Below are positions 23,678 to 32,674 of a stretch of 64,000 nt of DNA, piece by piece. Origin of the DNA: Seonamhaeicola sediminis (GTDB lineage: Bacteria; Bacteroidota; Bacteroidia; Flavobacteriales; Flavobacteriaceae); contig NZ_SMZJ02000006.1 in NCBI RefSeq assembly GCF_004358095.2, positions 62,001 to 126,000 of the forward strand, in the 5' to 3' direction. Within the stretch, counting starts at the first letter, position 1, and each line of letters opens with the position of its first letter. The translations under genes and the position numbers were made by a program. Below the pieces are notes generated by a model that worked only from the letters and a program-made list of their open reading frames with translations, did not search any database and was not told the DNA's origin.

Positions 23678-25684
23678 ATGGTAAACTTATTAGAAAATAT
23701 CGTTAAAAAATCACGTTCTTTATACAATACAGCCAAGTTAGGTGCACTAACTATAATTACAGCAGCATCAATGAATCAAGCCCTCGCTCAAGAAGGAAGC
23801 GGACATATTACCTTTAATACAGGAGACGATACAGAAATTTCTGAAAATCTAGTAAATGCTCAAGCAGAAAAAATTGCAGGAGATAATATTGGCACTACAT
23901 ATGATTTAATTGGATTAACTAACGATAGATTCCCTTTTGGCCCATGGATAACCTTAAGCAATAACGAATTCGAATTAGGAAAAGATTACTTATTAAAGAA
24001 AAATCCACACAGTGAATTTAACTTAGTAGCTTTAACTGAATTACTTCAAAACCAACCAGCTAAAATTTTTGATATGACAGGAAGACAAGTAGCAGTAGCA
24101 GAACCTGTAAGCCAATCAGGAAATAAAACTGAAATTTATGCAAACTTAAGTCATTTAAGTAATGGAACGTATATTGTTCAAGTTGGAAATAACGCAATTA
24201 AATTTGTAAAAAATAGTTCTTTTGCAGATGGACCTGATGGTATTTCAGGAAGTTTTTCAAATAATATTAATTCAAATAGTGTACAAGCAAGAAACTCTTT
24301 TGGTAAAAATATAAGTGCAAAAACGAATAATCAACTAACAGGAAATGAAAATTATGATATTACTTGGGATGAAATTGATTTACCAGGAAACAGCAAAGTG
24401 TTAGCAGGAAATCAATTAGTTGAAGTAACTGATGGAACTGATAATGAACTAAGTATTGATATGGTTCTTGAGAAAAACGAGACAGCAGATATCGCATTTG
24501 AGGGAATTTCAGCAGCAGGAACACCAAAAAGCAATGTTATTTATACATTAACTAAAATAAATAATCCTTCAATCACCTATCAAATTACTGAACCAAGTAC
24601 ACAAGCTATTTTTTCAAACGTAGAAGTTCTAGATAATGTAAATGGAGATGAATATAATTTAAACATTCAAGCAGTTGATGGTAGTGAAGCACCAACAGAC
24701 ATCACCTTAACAATTTTTCAAGATGAAGCTTTAGAAGGAGGAGAAGTAGTAAATGGATCCCAACAAGCAATGTTTAATGATTTTAATCCATTTCAGCAAG
24801 TTACAGTAAAAACAATCAATACAACTTCACTAGGACAAGAAGCAAATATTAATGTTTATATGAAAAACACAAGCGACGATAGCGTTATTGAAATGGTTAA
24901 CAGCGGAAATAATGGAGAATCTACATTTAGTGCACCAGAATTAACAGATGTTTACTTTGCTGTAGAAGGAACTGAAAGCAGTTTAGATATTTACAAAACT
25001 TCAAGAGGAACATATAGCGTTCCAGAAATTACAAACGTTTCACAACAAGATACATTATTATATTATTCTGTGAGGTCTAAACCAGTAATTGACGGTTCAG
25101 AAATAGATCCAGTCACATTAATGGAGTACAAAGTTTCACAATATAACACAGAATATTTAAGATCAAGTGATGAAATTTTCCTAGAAGAAACTCCGGAAAA
25201 ATCAGTCATAGTTGGACATGCCAGTGATTTTTCAAGCGCAGTAGGAATAGGAGGGTGGGATTTTACTTCAACAACCCCTTTTAACCAACCAACTGCAGAT
25301 CAAATTAATCAATATCAAATTTTTGAACCAAATAGAGAAACATTTGATGGAATTATTGGAGTAAATGGAAATCAATTTGGAACATCGACAGTAACTTCAG
25401 GAAAAATCTTAGATAATGGTTATACAATCACATTTACTGGGGAAATTAACTTCGATGGCATATCTGAAAATAGTAATCATCATGAATTAGGGGATTTGTT
25501 GAACGTGCCTCAAAGAACAGGAATTACATCTAGAAATCCAGATCCAACTCAAAGCGTACCAATAACTGAAGAAGATGCAAAAAGTATCAATTATTGGTAT
25601 GAAGACGGTAATAGAGCATATAATAGTTTTGATAATAATAAGCCTCATAATTATTCACAATTAGAAACTATTGAAAATCAATAA
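23678..25684 (+). CDS. Large secreted protein with an N-terminal T9SS-tail-like module
   Basis: A 668-aa exported protein starting at ATG 23678; a signal peptide is cut near ALAQ-EGSG (residue 38). Residues ~125-178 resemble a Por-type sorting tail (KIFDMTGRQVAV, then LSNGTYIVQVGN), which is normally at the C-terminus. The middle is beta-rich repeats, as in adhesin-like proteins. Near the end, HELGD (602-606) followed by a TEEDAKSINYWYE segment looks like a zinc metalloprotease HExxH region with the second His replaced by Asp. The protein has no C-terminal sorting tail. It overlaps the facing cysteine-rich ORF by 7 bp. The function is unknown. Confidence 0.75.
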   Translation: MVNLLENIVKKSRSLYNTAKLGALTIITAASMNQALAQEGSGHITFNTGDDTEISENLVNAQAEKIAGDNIGTTYDLIGLTNDRFPFGPWITLSNNEFELGKDYLLKKNPHSEFNLVALTELLQNQPAKIFDMTGRQVAVAEPVSQSGNKTEIYANLSHLSNGTYIVQVGNNAIKFVKNSSFADGPDGISGSFSNNINSNSVQARNSFGKNISAKTNNQLTGNENYDITWDEIDLPGNSKVLAGNQLVEVTDGTDNELSIDMVLEKNETADIAFEGISAAGTPKSNVIYTLTKINNPSITYQITEPSTQAIFSNVEVLDNVNGDEYNLNIQAVDGSEAPTDITLTIFQDEALEGGEVVNGSQQAMFNDFNPFQQVTVKTINTTSLGQEANINVYMKNTSDDSVIEMVNSGNNGESTFSAPELTDVYFAVEGTESSLDIYKTSRGTYSVPEITNVSQQDTLLYYSVRSKPVIDGSEIDPVTLMEYKVSQYNTEYLRSSDEIFLEETPEKSVIVGHASDFSSAVGIGGWDFTSTTPFNQPTADQINQYQIFEPNRETFDGIIGVNGNQFGTSTVTSGKILDNGYTITFTGEINFDGISENSNHHELGDLLNVPQRTGITSRNPDPTQSVPITEEDAKSINYWYEDGNRAYNSFDNNKPHNYSQLETIENQ

Positions 25685-26619
25685 ACTCTGATACCGTTTT
25701 GAGCATTTGCATCAGTTAAAGCATCATCATAAATATCATAATTGTTTATTGTATATGCATAACAACAAGCTTGGTCATATACTCCAGCATATGCTTGTGC
25801 AGCAACTGAAACTGTTTCTACACAATTTTGATTATAGTCTTGCCAATAATCATTTCCTGATTGCAAAATATCAGAACAACCATTAGTGCTAGTTATTCCA
25901 GAAGAACCATAATCACAAACTTCAAAACCATATTCACAGTATAAAGATGATGGATTATACACAATGTTTTGATCTACAGAAGATTCACACCAAGGATCTC
26001 CTTGTTCTATACTATTTTCTGGATTACATCTAAAATAAGTATTTAATAATTGATTTGTATTTATTTCAGTTACATTTAATATCAATGCATTTCCTTGAGG
26101 TGTTGTTGATAAGAAACACTCTAAGTTTGAATCACTTATATCATTTGGTCCTGCATCGCAATCTAATTCATTACAGAAATATTCTTCTGAACAAACAGTG
26201 TTTTTCTCAAAGTATTGTGCTGAAATACCACAACCAAATTCTCCACAAGCTTCTGCTCCACAACCAAATTGATTACATTCTCCAAACTGTTGGCAACTAC
26301 CCTCATCTACGGAAATATCTGGAATCGTATGACTTCTTGTTTCTGCAATACAACTTGGAGTAATAGTGCAATCTCCACCATGATAACTTGTAATTGTTGT
26401 TTCTATATATGAAGTACATACTTCTTGACAATTCATTGAATTACCATCAGCATCTTTTTGGCAAAGAGCTTTACATCCAGAACCAACGTATTCTTTTCTA
26501 GTAACCTCTTGACAATTATTTGTATCAGCAACACTACAAGATTCATCAAGTAAGTAATAATTACTATTGTCAACTATTTCAGGAACTGAAGAGTCCAATG
26601 ATGCAGATAAATCACACAA
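25678..26619 (-). CDS. Cysteine-rich ORF, probably 5'-truncated at a REP element
   Basis: An open frame of 313 codons with 26 cysteines, many in short spacings such as FGECNQFGCGAEACGEFGC, suggesting a disulfide-rich extracellular protein. There is no ATG near the 5' end: the first codon assumed here is TTG at 26619, and the next Met is about residue 62. The frame is first closed upstream by a TGA inside the REP element at 26629-26631. There is no signal peptide. A gene cut off by the repeat, with its original start lost, explains this best. No family is recognised. Confidence 0.5.
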   Translation of the reverse strand: MCDLSASLDSSVPEIVDNSNYYLLDESCSVADTNNCQEVTRKEYVGSGCKALCQKDADGNSMNCQEVCTSYIETTITSYHGGDCTITPSCIAETRSHTIPDISVDEGSCQQFGECNQFGCGAEACGEFGCGISAQYFEKNTVCSEEYFCNELDCDAGPNDISDSNLECFLSTTPQGNALILNVTEINTNQLLNTYFRCNPENSIEQGDPWCESSVDQNIVYNPSSLYCEYGFEVCDYGSSGITSTNGCSDILQSGNDYWQDYNQNCVETVSVAAQAYAGVYDQACCYAYTINNYDIYDDALTDANAQNGIRVY

Positions 26620-26625
26620 TAATTT

Positions 26626-26703
26626 TTGTCACCCTGAAGTTGTTTCAGGGTCTTACAACTAACTTTCAATTATTTAGATGCTGAAACGAGTTCAGCATGA
26701 CAA
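26626..26703. repeat. 48-bp direct repeat, copy 2, within a BIME-like inverted REP pair
   Basis: 26626-26673 is identical to 22933-22980. The 28-bp element at 26626-26653 and the inverted one at 26676-26703 face each other across a 22-bp spacer, with TTGTCA and TGACAA at the outer ends. It sits between the cysteine-rich ORF and the transglycosylase gene. Confidence 0.85.
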
Positions 26704-26711
26704 TATGATTA

Positions 26712-27641
26712 TTAATTAACATTATAATACCCTTCCTTAGGTATTTCTATCTCGTAAAGTTTTCTAGATTTATTATTGAGGTGCTTTTCGCGTAACCAAG
26801 GGTTATGAAGCTTTAATATTTTGTAATTAATTCCAAACTTATTAGCAAACTTTGAAAAATCAGTTACTGCTGTATCAACTTCCACTTTAAAAGTTGGGAT
26901 ATTGCTATATAAATCTTTATCTCTAAAATTAAAGCCGTATTTATCAGGATTTGATAAAATTTCTTTCAAGGCAACAATTCTAAATACATAACGGCCGGTT
27001 TCTTCACCCAATAACAAATCATAATAATCTGATACATTTTGCTCTCCCAAACGACGAGCAATACCAGCTTTACCCCCATTATAAGCCGCTGCTGCTAAGG
27101 TCCAAGAACCTAAACTTTCTTTAGCTTCCAGTAAGTATTTACAAGCTACTTCTGTTGCTTTTTCTAAATGATAACGTTCATCTACATTGTCATTCACCTC
27201 CAACCCATTTTCTCTACCAGTAGCTTTCATAATTTGCCAAACACCTCTGGCTCCTGCCGGAGAAACAGCATTGGTTAAACCACTTTCAATAACTGCTAAA
27301 TACTTAAAATCATCTGGCACACCATGTTTTGCCAAAATAGGCTCTATTATTGGAAAATACTTTTTAGAACGTTTAAACATCAATAACCCATTAGATTGCC
27401 AATACGTATTTACTAGCAACTCTCTATCCATACGTTCTAAAATATCAGGGTTTCCTAAAGGCATTGGTTCTCCTGCAAATTCCAAATCATTAGGAACCTG
27501 TAATGCATAAACGTTATAATCGTTTATTAATTTTGTTTCAAAATTCTCATCTGTAGGTGCGTCTTGGAGGGCATAAATAAATATAATACATAAACTTAAC
27601 AATCCCACGCACGCTAAAAGGCGTTCTACTAGCTTCATCAT
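26712..27641 (-). CDS. Membrane-anchored lytic transglycosylase (MltD-like)
   Basis: A 309-aa protein with an N-terminal membrane or signal helix (LLACVGLLSLCIIFIYAL). Residues ~105-230 are an SLT lysozyme-like domain; the catalytic Glu is in AVIESGLTNAVSPAGARG, and the AAAAYNGG motif follows. The C-terminal ~60 residues (FANKFGINYKILKLHNPWLR) look like a LysM-type wall-binding region. It cleaves peptidoglycan glycan strands in the periplasm. It is followed at once by the REP pair. It may be co-transcribed with the hydrolase 32 bp upstream. Confidence 0.88.
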   Translation of the reverse strand: MMKLVERLLACVGLLSLCIIFIYALQDAPTDENFETKLINDYNVYALQVPNDLEFAGEPMPLGNPDILERMDRELLVNTYWQSNGLLMFKRSKKYFPIIEPILAKHGVPDDFKYLAVIESGLTNAVSPAGARGVWQIMKATGRENGLEVNDNVDERYHLEKATEVACKYLLEAKESLGSWTLAAAAYNGGKAGIARRLGEQNVSDYYDLLLGEETGRYVFRIVALKEILSNPDKYGFNFRDKDLYSNIPTFKVEVDTAVTDFSKFANKFGINYKILKLHNPWLREKHLNNKSRKLYEIEIPKEGYYNVN

Positions 27642-27673
27642 TAAAAGTTTTGCTTAAAATTATAAAAAATCGA

Positions 27674-28339
27674 CTAATTTTCTAGAATAATGTCCGTTAA
27701 ATGTGCATTAAACCATCTGTATCTATTTATGATCATGATATGGGTTCCATTAGGTATTGTAATACAGTTATTAATATTGCTGATTGGAAAAACAGGGTCT
27801 TTATCTCCATGAATATGAACAATCCCATCAATTGGTTCTTGTTGATTCCAACCTATCATATTCTTTATGGCCCAACTTAAATATTTATTATCATTTACTG
27901 AAAGGAACTTTTTATATAGTTTTAACCTTTTGGTAAAGTTTTTTCCAAAAGCATATTTTTCTAAAATATCAATTTTACTTGCCAATTGTGTTGGCAGTAA
28001 CTTATAGGCCCTAGTAGAATTAGCTAATTGCATGTGCTTTGGTATTTCATTTCTAGACTTTACGCTTGAAACAATGATGAGCTTTTTTATTTTTAAAAAT
28101 TTGCTCATTTCCTGAACCAAAACTCCTCCAAATGAAACTCCTAATAATACTACATTTTCATGACGTACACTTTGTGTCATCCTAATAGCGTAATCACTAA
28201 GTAATTCATCTTCAACAGGAAGTATCCATTCTAGGTAGTGCAGTTTAAATTTGTCTTTGGGCAATTTAATATTTTCAAAAATTAAAGGACTTGCAGCCAT
28301 TCCTGGCATTAAATAAACATGTATTAACTCTTGACTCAT
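27674..28339 (-). CDS. Alpha/beta hydrolase
   Basis: A 221-aa cytoplasmic alpha/beta-fold hydrolase. The nucleophile elbow is GVSFGG, the acid is likely Asp in HGDKDPVFP, and the catalytic His is in NGTHIMIINRY. The short size means only a small lid is present. The substrate is unknown. It is 32 bp upstream of the transglycosylase on the same strand. Confidence 0.83.
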   Translation of the reverse strand: MSQELIHVYLMPGMAASPLIFENIKLPKDKFKLHYLEWILPVEDELLSDYAIRMTQSVRHENVVLLGVSFGGVLVQEMSKFLKIKKLIIVSSVKSRNEIPKHMQLANSTRAYKLLPTQLASKIDILEKYAFGKNFTKRLKLYKKFLSVNDNKYLSWAIKNMIGWNQQEPIDGIVHIHGDKDPVFPISNINNCITIPNGTHIMIINRYRWFNAHLTDIILEN

Positions 28340-28384
28340 AAGGTATTAACTTAAGTTTTTCTTTACACTAACGTTTTTTTTTAG

Positions 28385-28392
28385 TAATTTTG
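28385..28392 (+). promoter_or_regulatory. -7 promoter element of the GNAT-like gene
   Basis: TAATTTTG matches TAnnTTTG, 68 bp before the ATG at 28461. Confidence 0.45.
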
Positions 28393-28460
28393 CACTAAAG
28401 ACCAGACACAAACCTTGTTTGCCTGTCGAATTCTCCGCTTAAATTAAAAAATTTATACAA

Positions 28461-28757
28461 ATGGTTGATGTTGCTGAATTAACAGATAATGATTTTTTAC
28501 GCCAATTTGAAATTAAAGTAGATAACCAATTAGCAAAAATTGAATATTCTTTACAAGAGCGTAAAATATTTTTAACTAAACTAATTATTCCTGAAGAAAT
28601 TAAGGACGAGGAATTTAAAAAAGAATTTATTGCTGCTGTTTTTGAACAAATTGGAGAGCGCAATTTAAGCGTTGTTCCTACAAGTCCTGAAATAGCGAGA
28701 TTTGTTAGAGCTAACCGAAAGTACAAACGTATGTTACCTGTAGGTGTTAGAATCTAA
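28461..28757 (+). CDS. Small GNAT-like protein (YjdJ/COG2388 type), possibly degenerate
   Basis: A 98-aa protein matching the compact GNAT fold of the YjdJ group: IEYSLQERKIFLTKLIIPEE, a helix FKKEFIAAVFEQIGERNLSVVP, then PEIARFVRANRKYKRM. The usual glycine-rich acetyl-CoA loop after the central strand is replaced by DEEFKKE, so acetyl-CoA binding may be weak or lost. No partner is obvious. It sits alone between divergent genes and ends at a clear hairpin terminator. Confidence 0.75.
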   Translation: MVDVAELTDNDFLRQFEIKVDNQLAKIEYSLQERKIFLTKLIIPEEIKDEEFKKEFIAAVFEQIGERNLSVVPTSPEIARFVRANRKYKRMLPVGVRI

Positions 28758-28775
28758 CTTTTGAAAAAAATCAAA

Positions 28776-28811
28776 AAAAAAATCCGAAGCCTGAAAACTT
28801 CGGATTTTTAT
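28776..28811. terminator. Bidirectional hairpin terminator
   Basis: AATCCGAAG (28781-28789) pairs with CTTCGGATT (28798-28806), flanked by A-run and T-run. It serves both converging genes. Confidence 0.88.
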
Positions 28812-28813
28812 TA

Positions 28814-29197
28814 TCAATAATTTTGGATATTATCTGATACTTTGAGAAAAAGTGAATTTTGCTGTGTACTCAAAACAAGATATCCATTAGAACTCAACAA
28901 ATATACCTCGTCTAAATCATTTTGAGTAAGTGATATTGTATTATCATCTATGGCATTCCATTTGAATTCTGAGATACTTGAAGTAGTCTCAGTTGAGCTA
29001 AATGTATTTGTATTTATACTCAAACCAGTATTGTTGGAAGCAAAAATCAGCTTGTAAGTACTGTTATAATCTTTATTAAAATCGGTTCTTTCCCAAACCC
29101 CTACTATATTATCAAATCTATTTATCTCATCTTTTGAACAAGAAGAAATCACAAGCATTATAAAAAGAAAGGGTAGTACTAAGGATAAGTTTTTCAT
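28814..29197 (-). CDS. Lipocalin-like lipoprotein
   Basis: A 127-aa lipoprotein: the signal helix ends in VISSC, followed by SKDE. The mature part opens with the lipocalin-like NIVGVWERTD and continues with alternating strands (STYKLIFASNNTGLSI, SEFKWNAIDDNTISL). Such small proteins bind hydrophobic ligands or serve structural roles in the outer membrane. No ligand can be named. It follows mtaB on the same strand after 72 bp. Confidence 0.77.
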   Translation of the reverse strand: MKNLSLVLPFLFIMLVISSCSKDEINRFDNIVGVWERTDFNKDYNSTYKLIFASNNTGLSINTNTFSSTETTSSISEFKWNAIDDNTISLTQNDLDEVYLLSSNGYLVLSTQQNSLFLKVSDNIQNY

Positions 29198-29269
29198 AAT
29201 TTGGGGCTTAACTTACAATATCAAATGTATCTCAAGCCTAACGTCTGTACCTAATAAAATCGTTTAAAT

Positions 29270-30634
29270 TCAAGAAACTACGTTTTTCAGTGTATTATTA
29301 TGCCTTTCACTTCCGTTAATAGCTTGCAAAAATTCAAACCGCACCAAACCATCGTCATCTATTTTAGTTAGTTCTACTGTATGTAATGTATTCACCAGCT
29401 CAGGATTCCAAGGAGTTTTTACCTTTACATAGTTCTCTGTAAAACCATTAATGAAGCCTTCTTTATTTTCACTTTCAAACAACACGGTTCTGATACTTCC
29501 TATTTGACTTTCATAAAATGCCCGACGCTTTTTAACCGATAAACCTCTTAACATTTTACTTCGTTTTGAGCGTACTTTATTGGGTACTACTCCATTTAAT
29601 TTTATAGCTTCAGTATTATCTCTTTCTGAATACGTGAACACATGTAAATATGAAATATCCAACTCATTTAAGAAATTATATGTCTCTAAAAAGTGTTCAT
29701 CTGTTTCTCCTGGAAAACCAACTATAACATCAACACCAATACAAGCATGAGGCATCACTTCTTTTATTTTAGAAACCCTATCAATATAAAGTTCTTTCAA
29801 ATAACGCCTCTTCATTTTCTTTAATATTTCATTACTACCACTTTGCAATGGTATATGAAAATGGGGCACAAAAGCTCTTGACTTAGCAACCAAATCTATA
29901 GTTTCATTTTTCAAAAGATTTGGTTCAATAGAGGATATACGTAAACGCTCAATTCCCTCAACCTCATCTAATTGGGTTACTAAATCCAAAAAGGTGTGTG
30001 CATGCCTTTTATTACCAAATTCACCCTTGCCGTAGTCACCAATATTAACCCCTGTTAATACAATTTCCTTTATATTTTGAGCTGAAATATCACGGGCATT
30101 TTTTAATACATTATCCATGGTATCACTTCGTGAAATACCACGTGCCAACGGAATAGTACAATAAGTACATTTATAATCACAACCGTCTTGAACTTTCAAA
30201 AAAGCTCTGGTTCTATCTCCTATAGAATATGACCCTACGTAGAAATCAACTTCTTCAATTTCACATGAATGCACTTCACCAAAATCGTTTTTGGTAAGAT
30301 CATTCAAATAATCAGTAATCTTAAATTTTTCAGTGGCTCCCAAAACCAAATCTACACCGTCAACATCTGCTAACTGTTGTGGTTTTAGTTGTGCATAACA
30401 ACCTACAGCTGCAATAAAAGCTTTGTCATTAGCCTTCTGCGCTTGTTTTACAATAGTTTTAAAACGTTTATCGGCATTTTCTGTAACTGAACAAGTATTG
30501 ATGACATAAATATCTGCTTTTTCAGAAAAATCTACACGGTCAAAGCCTTCACTTTTAAAGCTTCTAGCAATAGTTGAAGTTTCGGAAAAGTTAAGCTTAC
30601 AACCTAAGGTATAAAATGCAACTTTTTGGTTCAT
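29270..30634 (-). CDS. mtaB: tRNA t6A37 methylthiotransferase MtaB
   Basis: A 454-aa radical SAM methylthiotransferase. The N-terminal UPF0004 domain holds Cys12, Cys48 and Cys79 for the auxiliary [4Fe-4S] cluster. The radical SAM cluster Cys152, Cys156 and Cys159 lie in GCDYKCTYC. The C-terminal TRAM domain carries a basic patch. It converts t6A37 of ANN-decoding tRNAs to ms2t6A. The CKLN variant at the first Cys and absence of an RimO-like sequence favour MtaB over MiaB. Confidence 0.92.
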   Translation of the reverse strand: MNQKVAFYTLGCKLNFSETSTIARSFKSEGFDRVDFSEKADIYVINTCSVTENADKRFKTIVKQAQKANDKAFIAAVGCYAQLKPQQLADVDGVDLVLGATEKFKITDYLNDLTKNDFGEVHSCEIEEVDFYVGSYSIGDRTRAFLKVQDGCDYKCTYCTIPLARGISRSDTMDNVLKNARDISAQNIKEIVLTGVNIGDYGKGEFGNKRHAHTFLDLVTQLDEVEGIERLRISSIEPNLLKNETIDLVAKSRAFVPHFHIPLQSGSNEILKKMKRRYLKELYIDRVSKIKEVMPHACIGVDVIVGFPGETDEHFLETYNFLNELDISYLHVFTYSERDNTEAIKLNGVVPNKVRSKRSKMLRGLSVKKRRAFYESQIGSIRTVLFESENKEGFINGFTENYVKVKTPWNPELVNTLHTVELTKIDDDGLVRFEFLQAINGSERHNNTLKNVVS

Positions 30635-30699
30635 TATATTTTGTAGTCCTTAACTTGTTTTGGGACCAATTAAAATTTATATTTACCTTTAAAAGACTG

Positions 30700-30707
30700 C
30701 AAATTTA
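30700..30707 (-). promoter_or_regulatory. -7 promoter element of mtaB
   Basis: The minus strand reads TAAATTTG (TAnnTTTG), 65 bp upstream of the mtaB ATG in the divergent region. Confidence 0.45.
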
Positions 30708-30722
30708 CAACTAATAAGTTAA

Positions 30723-32342
30723 ATGATAAAACACTTAAAAAATCAAATAAAAACCTGTTTATCAGTTAGTTGTATGGTGATTTTGGTTTTTTCGTGCAAA
30801 AAGAACTCAAAAATATATGAAGACCACCTTGTATTCAGATACAATGAGTACGCCAATATAAACACTTTAGACCCCGCTTTTTCAAGAACACTACAAGATA
30901 ATTCCGTTAACAATCAGTTGTATAATGGGTTGGTTCAATTAGATGACTCATTGAATATTGAACCTTGTATTGCCAAAAGCTGGTCTATATCTGATGATGC
31001 CATTACTTATACTTTTAACTTAAGAAATGATGTGTATTTCCATAAGCACCATTTGTTTGGTGAAGACTCAACCAGAATCGTTGCAGCTCAAGATTTTGTG
31101 TATAGCTTAAACAGGCTTAGAGATAAAAATTTAGCGGCTCCCGGAGGCTGGGTTTTAAACAAAGTTGATGATTTTAAAGCGCTTAACGACACTATTTTTC
31201 AGATTAAATTAAAACAACCTTTTCCTGCATTTATTGGTTTACTCACCATGAAATATTGTTCGGTAGTACCTAAAGAAATTGTACAGCATTATGGTATTGA
31301 TTTTAGATCTAGCCCTATAGGAACGGGGCCTTTTAAATTTAAACGATGGGAAGAAAATATCAAACTAGTTCTTAGGAGAAATGAAAATTACTTTGAAAAA
31401 GATTCCAAAGGAAATAAACTTCCTTATTTAGAAGCTGTAGCCTTAACTTTTTTACCTGATAAACAAAGTGAATTTTTACAATTTGCTCAGGGTAATATTG
31501 ATTATGTTTCTGGCTTAGATGCCTCATATAAAGATGAACTCCTAACCAGTTCTGGACAGCTTCGTGAAAAATACCATAAAACCTTGAATATGATTCGTGG
31601 CCCCTACTTAAACACAGAGTACCTTGGGTTTTATCTGGATTCCGAAACACCTGAAATACAATCAAAACTCATAAGAAAAGCTATTAATTACGGTTTTGAT
31701 AGAAAGAAAATGATGCTATATCTTAATAATGGTGTAGGCAACCCTGCAAATGGTGGTTTCATTCCTATTGGACTCCCTGGATATAGTAAGGCTGCAGGTT
31801 TTACATACCAACCAAAAAAGGCCAAACAACTTGTAGAACAATTTAAAAACGAAAGTGGCATTTTTAATCCTGAAATTACCCTGGTTACTACTAGTAATTA
31901 TTTGAGTTTTTGCGAGTATATTCAGCGTGAGCTAGAAAAAGCTGGTTTAACCATTCATGTTGATGTTATGCCTGAAGCTTCATTACGTAGCGCCCGTTCT
32001 AATGGTAAAGTTGATATGTTTAGAAGTTCTTGGATAGCAGATTATCTGGATGCCGAAAACTACTTATCTATTTTCTACAGTAAGAATTTTGCCCCTAATG
32101 GCTCTAATTACTTTCATTTTAAAAGTGATACTGTTGATAGCCTTTATAACAAAGCCTTTACCATCACTGATATTAATAAGCGTAAACTTATTTACAAAAC
32201 CATCGATTCTTTAGCAATGGATCATGCTATTATGGTGCCACTGTATTATGATGAAGTAATTCGTTTTACCAGAAAAAATGTAAACGGATTAGGTATTAAC
32301 CCAATTAATTTACTGGATTTGAGACGTGTTAAAAAAGACTAA
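30723..32342 (+). CDS. ABC transporter substrate-binding lipoprotein (peptide/DppA-OppA type)
   Basis: A 539-aa lipoprotein with signal ending in VFSC. It has the SBP_bac_5 fold: NINTLDPAFSRTLQDN, CIAKSWSISDDAITYTFNLR, and PIGTGPFKFKRWEENIKLVL are diagnostic segments. The family binds oligopeptides or other solutes for import. No cognate permease or ATPase gene is adjacent, so the transporter must be encoded elsewhere. It ends in a 4-bp overlap with the facing membrane protein gene. Confidence 0.9.
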   Translation: MIKHLKNQIKTCLSVSCMVILVFSCKKNSKIYEDHLVFRYNEYANINTLDPAFSRTLQDNSVNNQLYNGLVQLDDSLNIEPCIAKSWSISDDAITYTFNLRNDVYFHKHHLFGEDSTRIVAAQDFVYSLNRLRDKNLAAPGGWVLNKVDDFKALNDTIFQIKLKQPFPAFIGLLTMKYCSVVPKEIVQHYGIDFRSSPIGTGPFKFKRWEENIKLVLRRNENYFEKDSKGNKLPYLEAVALTFLPDKQSEFLQFAQGNIDYVSGLDASYKDELLTSSGQLREKYHKTLNMIRGPYLNTEYLGFYLDSETPEIQSKLIRKAINYGFDRKKMMLYLNNGVGNPANGGFIPIGLPGYSKAAGFTYQPKKAKQLVEQFKNESGIFNPEITLVTTSNYLSFCEYIQRELEKAGLTIHVDVMPEASLRSARSNGKVDMFRSSWIADYLDAENYLSIFYSKNFAPNGSNYFHFKSDTVDSLYNKAFTITDINKRKLIYKTIDSLAMDHAIMVPLYYDEVIRFTRKNVNGLGINPINLLDLRRVKKD

Positions 32343-32671
32343 ACATCCTCTGGATTTTTACCTATATCTTGAATTTCGTCTTTTACAACTATTACTGATT
32401 TTTTCCATTTATTTTCTAAAATGATATAGAATCCCCAAACAGCAAGCAACCCTGCAGGAATTCCTAGTAAATTCCAACCAAAACTATTATCCCAGTTTAT
32501 ACCCCATTCAAATAATAAATCTAAAAGTGCTAATATAATTCCTAGCACAAAAGCAGCAACATAATAAACCACTACACTTAAAATAGCGTACAGCCATTTG
32601 TTATGATTGTATTCATTTGATAAATCATAAAAACGCTTTCCAATAAAATAGACAAGTAATAATCCTAACAT
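32339..32671 (-). CDS. Small integral membrane protein, unknown function
   Basis: A 110-aa protein with about three membrane helices (MLGLLLVYFIG, ILSVVVYYVAAFVLGIILAL, LLGIPAGLLAVWGFYIIL) and a charged C-terminal tail. No known motif was recognised. It lies 3 bp after the PD40 repeat protein gene and is surely co-transcribed with it. Confidence 0.78.
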   Translation of the reverse strand: MLGLLLVYFIGKRFYDLSNEYNHNKWLYAILSVVVYYVAAFVLGIILALLDLLFEWGINWDNSFGWNLLGIPAGLLAVWGFYIILENKWKKSVIVVKDEIQDIGKNPEDV

Positions 32672-32674
32672 AGG

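Larger units (their letters stand above)
22933..26673. other. Accessory segment bounded by identical 48-bp direct repeats
   Basis: Identical 48-bp repeats sit at both ends. Inside are a GIY-YIG gene, a secreted protein gene, a cysteine-rich ORF without an ATG start, and more palindromic elements, while the flanks are ordinary chromosomal genes. The segment could be an inserted or shuffled block, able to be lost by recombination between the repeats. No transposase, integrase or target-site duplication beyond the repeats is visible, so its mobility is unproven. Confidence 0.4.

Noticed and set aside
23533-23736. Minus-strand frame before the secreted protein gene
   Set aside because: It overlaps the start and signal peptide of the real rightward gene and has no recognisable motif.
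22925-26711. CRISPR array or insertion sequence in the repeat-rich region
   Set aside because: The repeats are palindromic, unevenly spaced and in both orientations; no spacers, Cas genes or transposase are present.
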